This document shows, one piece after another, positions 18,536 to 29,082 of a DNA stretch of 64,000 nt; the stretch's first letter is position 1; the number at the start of each line of letters is the position of its first letter. Below the pieces are notes generated by a model, which saw only the letters and a list, made by a program, of their open reading frames with translations, ran no database searches and had not been told where the DNA came from. Source of the DNA: Methylicorpusculum oleiharenae (GTDB taxonomy: Bacteria; Pseudomonadota; Gammaproteobacteria; Methylococcales; Methylomonadaceae); contig NZ_WUTY02000001.1 in assembly GCF_009828925.2 (NCBI RefSeq), positions 4,432,492-4,496,491 of the forward strand, read 5' to 3'. The position numbers were made by a program, and so were the translations under genes.

Positions 18536-18570
18536 TTGACAAATGAAATGGAATTAAAATACATTATGCC
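18536..18570 (+). promoter_or_regulatory. Sigma-70-like promoter of the DUF2024 transcript
   Basis: TTGACA at 18536-18541 is a perfect -35 element, followed after 17-18 bases by ATACAT/TACATT as a -10. It reads away from the MarR gene. An inverted repeat GTTTCG-ATT-CGAAAC at 18573-18587 sits at the expected start site and is a candidate operator for the divergent MarR protein. Confidence 0.55.
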
Positions 18571-18656
18571 CTGTTTCGATTCGAAACTAAATGGCTTTTT
18601 GCCACCTTTTTTCATATCCAGGACGGAACACGATTCCTCAGATTCTTGCGACTCAA

Positions 18657-18682
18657 GGCCGGCACTTTGCCGGTCTTTTTTT
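18657..18682 (+). terminator. Intrinsic terminator inside the DUF2024 leader (attenuator or sRNA end)
   Basis: An 8-bp stem (GGCCGGCA / TGCCGGTC, one G-T pair, loop CTT) is followed immediately by seven T residues and then by the AGGAG ribosome site of the DUF2024 gene. A transcript from the promoter at 18536 would stop here at ~105 nt unless it reads through. It may be an attenuator, a riboswitch-type expression platform, or the end of a small RNA. Confidence 0.65.
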
Positions 18683-18700
18683 AGGAGCTTAGTACCGCTT

Positions 18701-18964
18701 ATGTCAATGTCTCATGTTTTTGATACTTATGCTAAAACAGTCAAGGGCCGGATAATGCACTTCGATGTTGTGCTCGATAATAAAGACCCTGAGATGGCCA
18801 TCACCTATGCAAAAGAATGGTTAGCCAGCATCGGTGAATCAGACGCTATCGTCAATCAAACCAATTGTGTATTTTGCCATAGTGCAGAAGCGCCTACGGA
18901 TATACGCAATGAAATCGATACCAAAGGTTATAGCATCCTTAAATTGGAAGGTTGCCCGAAATAG
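18701..18964 (+). CDS. DUF2024 family protein
   Basis: An 87-residue protein whose N-terminus (MSMSHVFDTYAKTVKGRIMHFDVV) matches the conserved start of DUF2024 proteins, whose role is unknown. A CVFC motif lies near residue 60 (TNCVFCHSAEAP), so a metal or redox role is possible. The ATG at 18701 was chosen because the family motif starts here; an in-frame frame extends upstream through the terminator hairpin but is not protein-like. AGGAG lies 13 bases upstream, which is rather far, so ATG 18707 is less likely still. Transcription must pass the leader terminator. Confidence 0.75.
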   Translation: MSMSHVFDTYAKTVKGRIMHFDVVLDNKDPEMAITYAKEWLASIGESDAIVNQTNCVFCHSAEAPTDIRNEIDTKGYSILKLEGCPK

Positions 18965-18995
18965 AACTGCCTCATCAAATAGCTGTGAATTGCTA

Positions 18996-19015
18996 GCAGG
19001 CCTAATACGGCCTGC
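18996..19015. other. Hairpin between convergent DUF2024 and DUF748 genes
   Basis: A perfect 7-bp inverted repeat (GCAGGCC / GGCCTGC, loop of six) in the 74-base space between two convergent stop codons. No T-run follows on either strand, so its termination role is uncertain. Confidence 0.35.
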
Positions 19016-19038
19016 GCCAGCCTGATTGCCTAAAAAGA

Positions 19039-22000
19039 TCATCTAATTGACAACTTCACATTAACCCCGGGCTCACTCCTTTCAGGATCAAGTTCGGTTG
19101 CCAGTAAAAATACCCGGTTACTGGCTATACCCGCCTCCTGCAGATATTTTGCTACATTACCGGCGCGTAATACCGCAAGGTCATTTAACCGTTGTTCTTC
19201 CGGAGGTAAAAGCGCCTCAAGTTTTTGCCTGGCAACCTCATAAAAATCGCCACTTTCGCCCTCTTTGAGCCTCGGTGTTCCAAAAATTGAAACATCAGCC
19301 AATGATGGGAATTTCTCAATAAACTGTTGCGCTAATAATCGTTTGTATTCATCTTCAGAAAGCTCAATGTATTCTGAACGGGTTCTTTCCCCTTTTGTGC
19401 GCAATTCCTTGGCTTTGATTTTTTTCAGCTGATCTTTCAAGGCTTCGTCGCGCATTGCCGGCCAATCCAAATCCTGAAAAGCGGCCCCTTTGACTTCCAG
19501 ACTGAGCGTCGGTTTACTGATTAATGCTTTGGCAATCGCATCAAGTTTCATCTTTTCATGATCAGGCAGATCAGGGTTACCTTCACTAAAACCGATCATA
19601 CTGAGATCTTCATCACTGCCAAAATTGACCAGCGAAGCAAGCATCTTAAAAGGCGCTGAAGCAATTTTGCCTATCACATTGCCCAGCGCTTTGAAAACCA
19701 GCGAGCTGACACTGAATTGAGGATCATCCAGACTACCGGATATAGGCAACTCAAGATTGATTTTTCCATCACCATCTTTCATCAGGGTAATGGCTAGCTC
19801 TAAAGGCAAAGACACCGCTTTTGGGTTGTCCACTTTTTCACCCAAAGTAAACTGATCTATGAACAGCTTATTTTCTGCTACGAGTTTGTTGTCCTTGATG
19901 GTGTATTTCAAATCCAACGACATCTGGCCTTTTTCAATTTTATAACCTGCAAATTCTGCCATGTAAGGCGTCACCAACGGTAAAGGCATATCCTCGAATT
20001 TAAGCTCGACAGCCGAATCACCGGAATCAAGGGCATATTGACCATCAATATCGACTTTCGCTAAATCGTAAACTTTGCCGTCCAAATTCAATTTTGCCGT
20101 CGCACCTTTGTCGGAAGAAAGCCCCTGCAGATTCCCGTTAAGCCGGGTCATTTTGGTAACAAAGGGCAGTATCAATGAGTAATCGGCAAAATCGGACATC
20201 CCGTCCTTGAGTTGAATCGCACCAATTTTGAAGACCGGTGAATTTTTTGGCTTTGCCTTCATCTTTTCTGAAGAAGGCGCTGCACTGCTAGCATCCGTGT
20301 TATCGGCAATAACATCATCGAAATTGGTTCCCCCTTCTTTTTTGATGAGCAACCGTATGTAAGGCCTATCAAAAAGCACATCCTTAAGGAAATAGTGCTG
20401 CTTGAGTAAATCTACATTGATTTTTGTCAAATGCAGATTTTCCCATTTAACAAAGTCTCGATGCTGTTTTTGATCACGCAGCAACAAACTGTCGACATTG
20501 GCATTACCGTTATATTTCAAATCCAGTTCGCCGGAAGGAGTCAAGGCTAAAGAAAGACTCCCATCGGTAGAGAGCCCCCCATCGATAATATCCAATTTCG
20601 CAAACTGCTCTAAATAAGGTTGAAATCCTTTCAAATGCAAGTTGTCAAGAGCCACTGAGAAATCAGCTGAGAAAGGATCCAAAACAGCATCTCCGGCAAT
20701 ACTGACCTTTCCGGACTTGTTAATCTGCGCTTTAAAATCGATAGGTAGCGCTGTCGTTTTCAGCGTATCAAAACCTTTAACCTGAAGATTTAAATCTGAA
20801 AGTTCAACGGCTAGAGGTTTGTTTTGATTTCTATCTGCAAAACTGACCTGATAATCGTTAATTACCAAATCATCTACAGCAATCTGCCACGCTGGTTGAC
20901 TGCTATTGCCGCTTTCCGCAATGCGGGATGTTTCTTTATCAGTGCCCTTTACAACAAACAGGTTTTGCAAATTAAACGTGCCGTCCTCGTTTAACCAGGT
21001 ATTAAGTGTCGCATTTGCTGTGTCAATTTTTGCCAGCTTGACGCGTTGCTTGCCCCCTTCCACAGTTATTCCCTGAACTGCGAGTGTTGGAACAGTCACC
21101 ACCTTAGAATTCTGACCGGGATCGGTTATCACCAGTGATTTAAGATCGGCTGTACCTGCCGATATCGAATAATTCAAAACCTGATTGGCATCATCAAATG
21201 CAAACTCGCTTTGTGACTTAAGCGACCTTATCGTAATAGCCGGAAAATGCTTTAATCCATCATGGTGAAATAAACCCACTTCAGCCAGATTAATCTGATT
21301 TTGCCCGGCACTCAGTTTTAGCTGATCTGCAGACTGCTCAACAGCCAAATGGGTATTCCAATCGAGGTGTTTAACCTTGATTAAGGGCATATCTTTTCCG
21401 CTTACATCCATGTTATCCATTTCCAGCCGCGTATTTTTGCTTTGCAGAGACAATCCTTTTTCTTCTGATCGCAAAACGAGCCCTGCCTGAAGATTCATTT
21501 TGTCATTCAAAATACGAGTTTGGCCGCCCCCCTGATCATTAACCGTTAATTTAAAGCTTTCTAGATCAATTTTTGTTTCCGGGGCGTCCAGTTGCAAAAC
21601 CCGATTGTCATAATTCAATAGATAAGCAGCTGAAACTGCCAGCTGACCCTTTTCCAGCATGACACCCGGCAAATCCTGAAGAAACAAGGTGGCTATTCGG
21701 AATAAATCGGCCTTTTCGAGTTTGATCAGCCCTTTGGAATGAATCGGATTAAGGCTGGCTTCGCCTGACCACTGTAAAGTTGCTCCCGAAGAAAAAGCCA
21801 TGTTGAGTTCAAGATTGGCAGGATTATCCTGAAATGTTGATAATTCCAACAGTTTCAGATTAATGGGCTGCAGGGTTTCTTTTTCCACTCCATTGGCCCG
21901 GGCATGTTCCCAAAGTGCCGAACCAGCCGACAAATTCAATTGATGAATCTTTACAGGAAATAAACCTTCCGATGCGTCCTTTTCCTCTTGAGTGTCCGAG

Positions 22001-22395
22001 CCAAGATCATCGAAATTAAAAATTCCTTTTTGATTTTTAGCAACCCTGAGAAACGGTTTATCTAGCTGAAATGTATCAATGACCAAGCCAATATGTCTAA
22101 TCGAAGTGAATACAGCCAAATCGGTGTACAGCCTATCGAATGCAACAAATGCCTGACCATCAGTTTCTTGCAAGGTGAACCCTTGAATTTCCAGACAAAA
22201 ATCAAAAGGATTAAAAGCAATCTTTTCAACTGAGGCATGACGACCAGTAGCATCGTGGATCAATCCTGGAAGTTGCATTTTCAATAATGCCGGTAAGATA
22301 AAAAACCCCGACACAGCATAAAAAGCCACAAGGGCCAGTGTGATCAATGTAGGTTTTATGAGTTTTTTTACCATGCCTGATTCAAAAAAATGCAC
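19039..22395 (-). CDS. DUF748 / AsmA-like envelope protein
   Basis: 1118 residues. One N-terminal helix (~8-32, KLIKPTLITLALVAFYAVSGFF) anchors the protein in the inner membrane. The rest is a long, repetitive beta-rich chain with DUF748-type segments, consistent with the AsmA/TamB-like bridge proteins that carry lipids across the periplasm; that role is inferred by family. The C-terminal end (KYLQEAGIASNRVFLLATEL) resembles the family's OmpA-like tail. Start ATG 22395 has GAGGTG 11 bases upstream; Met8 (22374) is an alternative with a poorer site. Confidence 0.82.
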   Translation of the reverse strand: MHFFESGMVKKLIKPTLITLALVAFYAVSGFFILPALLKMQLPGLIHDATGRHASVEKIAFNPFDFCLEIQGFTLQETDGQAFVAFDRLYTDLAVFTSIRHIGLVIDTFQLDKPFLRVAKNQKGIFNFDDLGSDTQEEKDASEGLFPVKIHQLNLSAGSALWEHARANGVEKETLQPINLKLLELSTFQDNPANLELNMAFSSGATLQWSGEASLNPIHSKGLIKLEKADLFRIATLFLQDLPGVMLEKGQLAVSAAYLLNYDNRVLQLDAPETKIDLESFKLTVNDQGGGQTRILNDKMNLQAGLVLRSEEKGLSLQSKNTRLEMDNMDVSGKDMPLIKVKHLDWNTHLAVEQSADQLKLSAGQNQINLAEVGLFHHDGLKHFPAITIRSLKSQSEFAFDDANQVLNYSISAGTADLKSLVITDPGQNSKVVTVPTLAVQGITVEGGKQRVKLAKIDTANATLNTWLNEDGTFNLQNLFVVKGTDKETSRIAESGNSSQPAWQIAVDDLVINDYQVSFADRNQNKPLAVELSDLNLQVKGFDTLKTTALPIDFKAQINKSGKVSIAGDAVLDPFSADFSVALDNLHLKGFQPYLEQFAKLDIIDGGLSTDGSLSLALTPSGELDLKYNGNANVDSLLLRDQKQHRDFVKWENLHLTKINVDLLKQHYFLKDVLFDRPYIRLLIKKEGGTNFDDVIADNTDASSAAPSSEKMKAKPKNSPVFKIGAIQLKDGMSDFADYSLILPFVTKMTRLNGNLQGLSSDKGATAKLNLDGKVYDLAKVDIDGQYALDSGDSAVELKFEDMPLPLVTPYMAEFAGYKIEKGQMSLDLKYTIKDNKLVAENKLFIDQFTLGEKVDNPKAVSLPLELAITLMKDGDGKINLELPISGSLDDPQFSVSSLVFKALGNVIGKIASAPFKMLASLVNFGSDEDLSMIGFSEGNPDLPDHEKMKLDAIAKALISKPTLSLEVKGAAFQDLDWPAMRDEALKDQLKKIKAKELRTKGERTRSEYIELSEDEYKRLLAQQFIEKFPSLADVSIFGTPRLKEGESGDFYEVARQKLEALLPPEEQRLNDLAVLRAGNVAKYLQEAGIASNRVFLLATELDPERSEPGVNVKLSIR

Positions 22396-22704
22396 TGCTT
22401 AACACCTCTAAAATCCTGAAAGACGCTTAAATCAAGTCTGGCAAAAAGCTCAATACCTTGATCGAATAGAGATCTAAAGCTAGTTATTTTAGCCCTTAAC
22501 ATTGGTTTATATCCGGGAATCTTTCAAATTGAAAGATAACAACAAGTCACTCATTAAAATAGCTTACAACACTATAAATGAATCACTCATAAACTGTCCC
22601 GCTTATGCATAGCAACAGGGATAGGAGAAAATTTAGGCAATGCTGATGGACAGTGCGTCCCTGCACAGAACTCTTCAGAACAAAGAGTTATTTAGGAGTG
22701 TGAA
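22396..22704. other. Intergenic region without a recognisable gene
   Basis: 309 AT-rich bases. A 7-bp inverted repeat (AACTCTT / AAGAGTT) at about 22669-22690 lies just after the amtB stop and may end that transcript weakly, but it has no U-tract. Nothing else is visible. Confidence 0.35.
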
Positions 22705-23997
22705 CTACAAATTGTGATACCCCGTTTCCTCGTGCATCACGATATCAAGGCCTTGTTCCTCCTCATCTTTTGTGACGCGAAGACCCATTGTCCATTCAAT
22801 CGCTTTCAAGATAAGGTAACTGAATAAGGCGCTCCAGCCTATTGTGACTAAAACGGCCAAAGCCTGAACCTTGACTTGATCAAAAATGGAGACACCCTCC
22901 GCCAGACCCAGTCCGCCCAAACTGGTGGCTGCAAACACACCGGTCAGTAAAGACCCGACAATTCCGCCTACACCATGAACGGGAAACACATCTAACGAGT
23001 CGTCAATTTTTAATTTACGTTTGACGATCTGGGTAGCGCAAAAACAAACCACTCCGGCTGTTATTCCGATGACCAAGGCACCTGCAGGACCAACAAATCC
23101 GGATGCAGGCGTTATAGTTCCCAGCCCCGCAACCATTCCTGTGACTATTCCCAACACACTGGGCTTGCCAAACCTGACCCATTCAATGAACATCCAGGTC
23201 AATGAACCTGCCGCCGCACCGATATGGGTAACTATAATAGCCATTCCTGCCGAGCCATCAGCTTTAAGGGCGCTGCCGCCATTAAATCCAAACCACCCCA
23301 CCCACAACATACCTGCACCGGTAACCACCATAGTCATGTTATGTGGCGGCATCGCTGTGGTTGGAAAACCTTTTCGATTTCCAATGACCAATGCCGAGAC
23401 AAGAGATGCAATACCAGCATTGACATGAATAACAATGCCGCCTGCAAAATCCATAGCCCCCATATCGGCCAGCCAACCGCCGCCCCAAATCCAGTGACAA
23501 ATTGGCATATACACGATAACCAGCCACAAACTGCTAAACCAGAGCATCGCGGAGAATTTCATTCTCTCTGCGTAAGCACCCACAATTAGCGCTGGAGTAA
23601 TAATACCGAAGGTCATCTGAAACATAAAAAATACAGTTTCAGGAATATCCCCTGTCATTGATGACGTTCCCAACTCCGGCATAAAGAATTTACTGGTACC
23701 GCCAATAATTTCCTGCCATTCACCACCATCAGAAAATATAAGACTGTAAACACCGGCAAGCCAGAGTAAAGAAACGACACAGGTAATCGCAAAACATTGC
23801 ATCAAAACCGAAAGCGCATTTTTGCTTCTTACCAATCCAGCGTAAAAAAGCGACAAACCAGGTAATGTCATAAACAGCACGAAAGCGGTAGAGGTTAAAA
23901 CCCAAGCGGTGTTGCTCGGGTTTAACTCATCCGCACTAACTAAACCGGGCAAAGCCCATAAGAGAAAAATTAAATAATTATTATTATAGGATTTCAT
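22705..23997 (-). CDS. amtB: Ammonium transporter with signal peptide (AmtB type)
   Basis: 430 residues. Trimeric inner-membrane channel for NH4+/NH3. A cleavable signal peptide (~1-22, ending VSA before DELN) precedes 11 helices, as in E. coli AmtB. Family motifs include AFVLFMTLPGLSLFYAGLVR, DFAGGIVIHVNAGIASL with the first pore His, and VFPVHGVGGIVGSLLTGVF with the second. It follows a glnK gene (stop at 24281), 283 bases upstream; in that gap I found no clear sigma-54 site. GlnK binding would close the channel when ammonium is plentiful. Confidence 0.95.
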   Translation of the reverse strand: MKSYNNNYLIFLLWALPGLVSADELNPSNTAWVLTSTAFVLFMTLPGLSLFYAGLVRSKNALSVLMQCFAITCVVSLLWLAGVYSLIFSDGGEWQEIIGGTSKFFMPELGTSSMTGDIPETVFFMFQMTFGIITPALIVGAYAERMKFSAMLWFSSLWLVIVYMPICHWIWGGGWLADMGAMDFAGGIVIHVNAGIASLVSALVIGNRKGFPTTAMPPHNMTMVVTGAGMLWVGWFGFNGGSALKADGSAGMAIIVTHIGAAAGSLTWMFIEWVRFGKPSVLGIVTGMVAGLGTITPASGFVGPAGALVIGITAGVVCFCATQIVKRKLKIDDSLDVFPVHGVGGIVGSLLTGVFAATSLGGLGLAEGVSIFDQVKVQALAVLVTIGWSALFSYLILKAIEWTMGLRVTKDEEEQGLDIVMHEETGYHNL

Positions 23998-24280
23998 AGC
24001 TTCCTCTAAGCGCGGCTATGCGTTTTTCAAATCAAAAAACAAATCCGGCTTTAAATGATTGTTAGCCTATTCGATGTGACCTCCTCATCAAATATGCTGA
24101 TTAAGGTAAGTGAATCAAAGATGCCAAGGGACTGAAATAAAATAACTAACGCAAATAAGACCGTATTTATATTCATGTTCAAGGCGCGAAAACAGGCCCA
24201 TAGAAATCTATGCAACCGTTTAAGCAACAATGATGTTGTAAAAAAGGCAAGTCAGTTTTGGAAGTTATCTATTCACGTGC

Positions 24281-25001
<721 letters not shown>

Positions 25002-26279
25002 TTACTTACTGCCTTCGGAAGTAAACTCAGGATAAGCTTCCATACCACACTCGGAGAAATCCACACCTTGGTATTCATCTTCAGAAGAGACCCTGATACC
25101 CATAGTTGACTTCAGCAGGAACCACATGGCTAAACTGGCAGTGAATACAAAGCCAAAAATCGTAGCGATGCCAATTAATTGAGCCGACAGTGTTGATTCT
25201 TCATTTGATAAACAAACCGCAAGTAAACCTAATATACCCGATATACCATGAACCGATATGGCACCGACAGGATCATCGATTCTGAGCTTATCAATAGTGA
25301 CAATGGCAACCACAACAAGGCCACCGGCAACAAAACCAATGCCTGTAGACAGTAGTGTGCTGGGACTGGCCGGATCGGCAGTAATCGCAACCAAACCTGC
25401 CAATGCGCCGTTTAAAATCATGGATAAATCAGCCTTACCAAACATCATGTGTGCGGTGATTAAAGCCGCCACCACACCAGCAGCGGCGGCTGCATTGGTG
25501 TTAACAAAAACTTTGGCAACCGTATTGGCTTCTGAGACATTGGATATAATCAGTTCTGAACCACCGTTAAAACCAAACCAGCCCATCCACAAAATCAACG
25601 TACCTAAGGTTGCCAAAGGCATGTTACAGCCCGGAATGGGGTAAATAACTCCGTTTTCACCGTATTTCCCTTTTCTTGGACCCAGCAAGAGAACACCGGC
25701 TAATGCAGCACTGGCACCGCATAAATGCACAACACCGGAGCCTGCAAAATCAAAAAATCCCAAGGTGTCCAGAAAACCGCCACCCCATTTCCAGTAACCT
25801 TGTATGGGGTAAATAAAGCCAGTCATGACGACAGAAAATCCCAGGAAGGCCCACAATTTCATCCGTTCGCACACCGCACCGGAGACTATCGACATGGCTG
25901 TCGCGACAAAGACTACCTGAAAGAAAAAGTCAGCCATTTTAGAATAGACAACATTATTGTCGTCGTCTGTATCATTATTGACCGAAATGACTTCGGCAGC
26001 TTCATTATCAATATTGCTCAATAAAAATTCGATACCAGGCCATACGCTGTTGACAGCCTCACCGGGATACATCAGGTTATATCCGCACAACATATACATG
26101 ATGCAGGCAATTGCATACAAAACCACGTTTTTGGTAAGAATTTCTGTTGTATTTTTTGCTCTGACTAACCCAGCCTCAAGCATGGCAAACCCAGCCGCCA
26201 TCCACATTACAAAGGCACCGCTTATCAGCAAATAGAACGTATCTAATGCGTAACTCAGTTCTGTTAATTTATCCACCAC
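25002..26279 (-). CDS. amt: Ammonium transporter without signal peptide
   Basis: 425 residues of the Amt family, 17 bases downstream of its glnK. The N-terminus (MVDKLTELSYALDTFYLLISGAF) enters the first helix directly with no cleavable leader. A distinctive acidic insert lies in an exposed loop at about 95-112 (VNNDTDDDNNVVYS). Pore motifs DFAGSGVVHLCGASAAL and GAISVHGISGILGL carry the two His positions. It belongs to a different Amt branch from the neighbouring amtB, so the two pairs did not arise by simple recent duplication of the whole unit. Confidence 0.94.
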   Translation of the reverse strand: MVDKLTELSYALDTFYLLISGAFVMWMAAGFAMLEAGLVRAKNTTEILTKNVVLYAIACIMYMLCGYNLMYPGEAVNSVWPGIEFLLSNIDNEAAEVISVNNDTDDDNNVVYSKMADFFFQVVFVATAMSIVSGAVCERMKLWAFLGFSVVMTGFIYPIQGYWKWGGGFLDTLGFFDFAGSGVVHLCGASAALAGVLLLGPRKGKYGENGVIYPIPGCNMPLATLGTLILWMGWFGFNGGSELIISNVSEANTVAKVFVNTNAAAAAGVVAALITAHMMFGKADLSMILNGALAGLVAITADPASPSTLLSTGIGFVAGGLVVVAIVTIDKLRIDDPVGAISVHGISGILGLLAVCLSNEESTLSAQLIGIATIFGFVFTASLAMWFLLKSTMGIRVSSEDEYQGVDFSECGMEAYPEFTSEGSK

Positions 26280-26296
26280 GTTTCTCCTGTCTCAGA

Positions 26297-26665
<369 letters not shown>

Positions 26666-26677
26666 TCAATCTTCCTT

Positions 26678-26696
26678 TTGCATGGATTGTGCCAAC
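26678..26696 (-). promoter_or_regulatory. Sigma-54 promoter of glnK2-amt
   Basis: The minus strand reads TTGGCAC-AATCC-ATGCA. GG and GC are separated by exactly 10 bases, as the -24/-12 consensus requires; only the T before TGC is replaced by A. The predicted start is about 33 bases before the glnK ATG. Confidence 0.7.
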
Positions 26697-26765
26697 CAAA
26701 TTCGACGGCTCTTTTCTTTGCATAAAAAATAATCGACCCCCTAAAGCACAGGTCATGCGATCGAT

Positions 26766-26919
26766 TATGGTGCGAAAATACAGCAATAACGACTCATTGT
26801 GGTGCGCTAACAAAATACACAGCTACCAACGCACCATTTAAATCCTTTTCTAACAACTATTTAAATTTCTGGCACATGAAATGCTTTAAATAATAGTGAT
26901 GGAGTGCCATAACTGGCGC
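26766..26919. promoter_or_regulatory. Cluster of NtrC-like half-sites between glnK2 and glnA
   Basis: TGGTGCG occurs at 26768-26774 and 26800-26806, and its complement CGCACCA at 26830-26836, spaced 32 and 30 bases, about three helical turns. A further imperfect palindrome, GTGCCA-TAAC-TGGCGC, is at 26904-26919. These resemble the GCACCA/TGGTGC arms of NtrC sites. Binding is inferred only from pattern and location. Confidence 0.4.
26869..26886 (+). promoter_or_regulatory. Candidate sigma-54 promoter towards glnA
   Basis: CTGGCACATGAAATGCTTT has GG (26871-26872) and GC (26883-26884) ten bases apart. It would give a ~385-base leader before glnA, which is long. A second, poorer element with the same spacing, TGGCAGGCCGTTCGCA, is at 27102-27117 and is closer. 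Either may be functional. Confidence 0.4.
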
Positions 26920-27280
26920 AATCCATAAAGTTAATTTTTTGAAAAGCAAGATCGCTCTTCAAACCAACTAATAAACAGGTATAAGAAATTCAATTTTCTA
27001 TAAATTCACTTTTGGATGCTTCAAGGCGAAAATGCAGGATAGATTTTTTGTATGAAGCATGCGCTTGATTGATCAAAACAGTGGCGATAGATCAAAGAGA
27101 ATGGCAGGCCGTTCGCATCATTACGATACCAATAAATTAAACGGCTTATCGCCACATTATTTAATCGTCGAAAAGCTTACAGCGGCAAGGCTTTTTTAGC
27201 CATTAAGATAGAAAAATGATATTGTTATGCCCTGTAAGCTTTAACCCATTACTCAACAACAAACCCAGGAGACAATCTAC

Positions 27281-28690
27281 ATGTCTGTAGCTAACGTTCT
27301 TAAAATGATTCAAGAAAATGAAGTTAAATTCGTGGATTTTCGTTTTTGCGATACCCGAGGTAAAGAGCAGCACGTGACTTTTCCAGCCAAAGATATCGAC
27401 GAAGATCTTTTCGAAGAAGGCAAAATGTTTGATGGCTCCTCGGTTGCAGGCTGGAAAGGGATCAACGAATCCGACATGATCCTGATGCCGGACCCTTCCA
27501 GCGCTGTGATGGACCCATTCTTTGATGATTCAACACTAATTTTGCGTTGTGACATTATCGAACCCAATAACATGCAAGGTTATGAGCGCGATCCCCGCTC
27601 TATCGCCAAACGTGCAGAAGCCTACCTGAAATCTACGGGCATTGCTGATACTGCTTTTTTTGGTCCTGAAAACGAATTTTTCGTATTTGACGATGTCCGC
27701 TGGTCAGCAGACATCTCCGGCGCGTCGTTTAAGATTGATTCTTCTGAAGCCGGCTGGAACTCAGAAAAAGCCTACGAAGACGGCAACATGGGGCATCGTC
27801 CAGGCGTTAAAGGCGGTTATTTTCCCGTTCCTCCGGTTGATTCCATGCAGGATATGCGTTCTGCAATGTGCTTGACTCTGGAAGAAATGGGCCAAACTGT
27901 TGAAGTACATCACCATGAAGTGGCAACTGCCGGTCAATGTGAAATTGGCGTCAGATTCAATACCCTGGTCAAAAAAGCGGATGAAGTGCTGGAATTAAAA
28001 TACGTGATTGCCAACATTGCTCACGCTTATGGAAAAACCGCAACATTTATGCCTAAACCTATTGTCGGCGACAATGGCAGCGGCATGCACGTTCACCAAT
28101 CTTTGGCCAAAGGCGGTGTCAACTTATTCAGCGGCGACCTGTACGGCGGCTTATCTGAAACGGCATTGTTCTACATAGGCGGAATCATCAAGCATGCAAA
28201 AGCCTTAAATGCTTTGACCAACGCGTCAACCAACAGCTACAAACGTCTTGTACCAGGATTTGAAGCACCGGTTATGCTAGCTTATTCTGCTCGTAACCGT
28301 TCTGCATCCATCCGTATTCCATTCATTTCAAATCCAAAAGGACGCCGTATCGAAGTCCGCTTCCCTGACTCGACTGCAAATCCTTATCTGGCCTTTGCCG
28401 GTATGTTAATGGCCGGCCTGGACGGAATTCAAAATAAAATTCATCCTGGCGATGCGATGGATAAAGACTTGTATGATCTGCCGCCTGAAGAAGAAAAAGC
28501 AATACCACAAGTCTGCCACTCTTTTGACCAAGCGTTGGATGCATTGGACAAAGACCGTGAATTCCTGACGCGTGGCGGTGTATTTACCGACGATGCGATC
28601 GATGGCTATATTGCATTAAAAATGGAAGATGTCACTCGCCTGCGCATGAGTACTCATCCTGTTGAATTTGATATGTACTATAGCTTGTAA
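27281..28690 (+). CDS. glnA: Glutamine synthetase type I
   Basis: 469 residues; dodecameric GSI makes glutamine from glutamate, ammonia and ATP. Motifs: [24 protein letters not shown], the metal site [33 protein letters not shown] and the glutamate-site [19 protein letters not shown]. Tyr398 in DLYDLPPEE is the adenylylation site, so GlnE/GlnD/PII control is expected. AGGAG lies nine bases before the ATG. A strong terminator follows, and ntrBC lie downstream. Confidence 0.98.
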   Translation: MSVANVLKMIQENEVKFVDFRFCDTRGKEQHVTFPAKDIDEDLFEEGKMFDGSSVAGWKGINESDMILMPDPSSAVMDPFFDDSTLILRCDIIEPNNMQGYERDPRSIAKRAEAYLKSTGIADTAFFGPENEFFVFDDVRWSADISGASFKIDSSEAGWNSEKAYEDGNMGHRPGVKGGYFPVPPVDSMQDMRSAMCLTLEEMGQTVEVHHHEVATAGQCEIGVRFNTLVKKADEVLELKYVIANIAHAYGKTATFMPKPIVGDNGSGMHVHQSLAKGGVNLFSGDLYGGLSETALFYIGGIIKHAKALNALTNASTNSYKRLVPGFEAPVMLAYSARNRSASIRIPFISNPKGRRIEVRFPDSTANPYLAFAGMLMAGLDGIQNKIHPGDAMDKDLYDLPPEEEKAIPQVCHSFDQALDALDKDREFLTRGGVFTDDAIDGYIALKMEDVTRLRMSTHPVEFDMYYSL

Positions 28691-28738
28691 TTAATCTCTG
28701 CATCTGCGGTTTGGTTTATACCAACGCAATCCAAAGTA

Positions 28739-28764
28739 AAACGCCCCATAATGGGGCGTTTTTT
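28739..28764 (+). terminator. Intrinsic terminator of glnA
   Basis: Stem ACGCCCC / GGGGCGT with a 5-base loop at 28741-28759, followed by T residues, about 50 bases after the glnA stop. It should separate most glnA transcripts from ntrBC. Confidence 0.88.
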
Positions 28765-28768
28765 ATTC

Positions 28769-29082
28769 CGCCGCATCAAACTTGGGCAATATCCCAAAAT
28801 TATAACTTTTCAATCCCCGCATTCAGGTAACATTTCGGTTCACTGCTGCACCGTTATATTCAACCGGCTTTATAATAGCCGCATTTTGCAGCCACCATTA
28901 AAGTCTTATACCATTGTTTTATCAGTATTTTATGAAAATTAAACAGGCAATGCTATCGCTTTAGAGGAAGGTGCCGAATTGCATCTTTTTGGTTATAAAA
29001 ATTTCGAGCTAAATCTCTTTAATCGCCAAACCAGCAATCAAGGCCGTGTAAATATATCTGGCCTGCAAATTGCTTTTATTTA
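28769..29082. other. glnA-ntrB intergenic region
   Basis: 314 bases with no recognisable gene. AGAGGAAGG at about 28962 looks like a ribosome site but no sensible frame follows it. It must carry the ntrBC promoter if the glnA terminator is efficient; no clear promoter was found. Confidence 0.35.

Noticed and set aside
28751-28942. 63-codon frame after glnA
   Set aside because: Begins inside the glnA terminator hairpin; unlikely to be translated.
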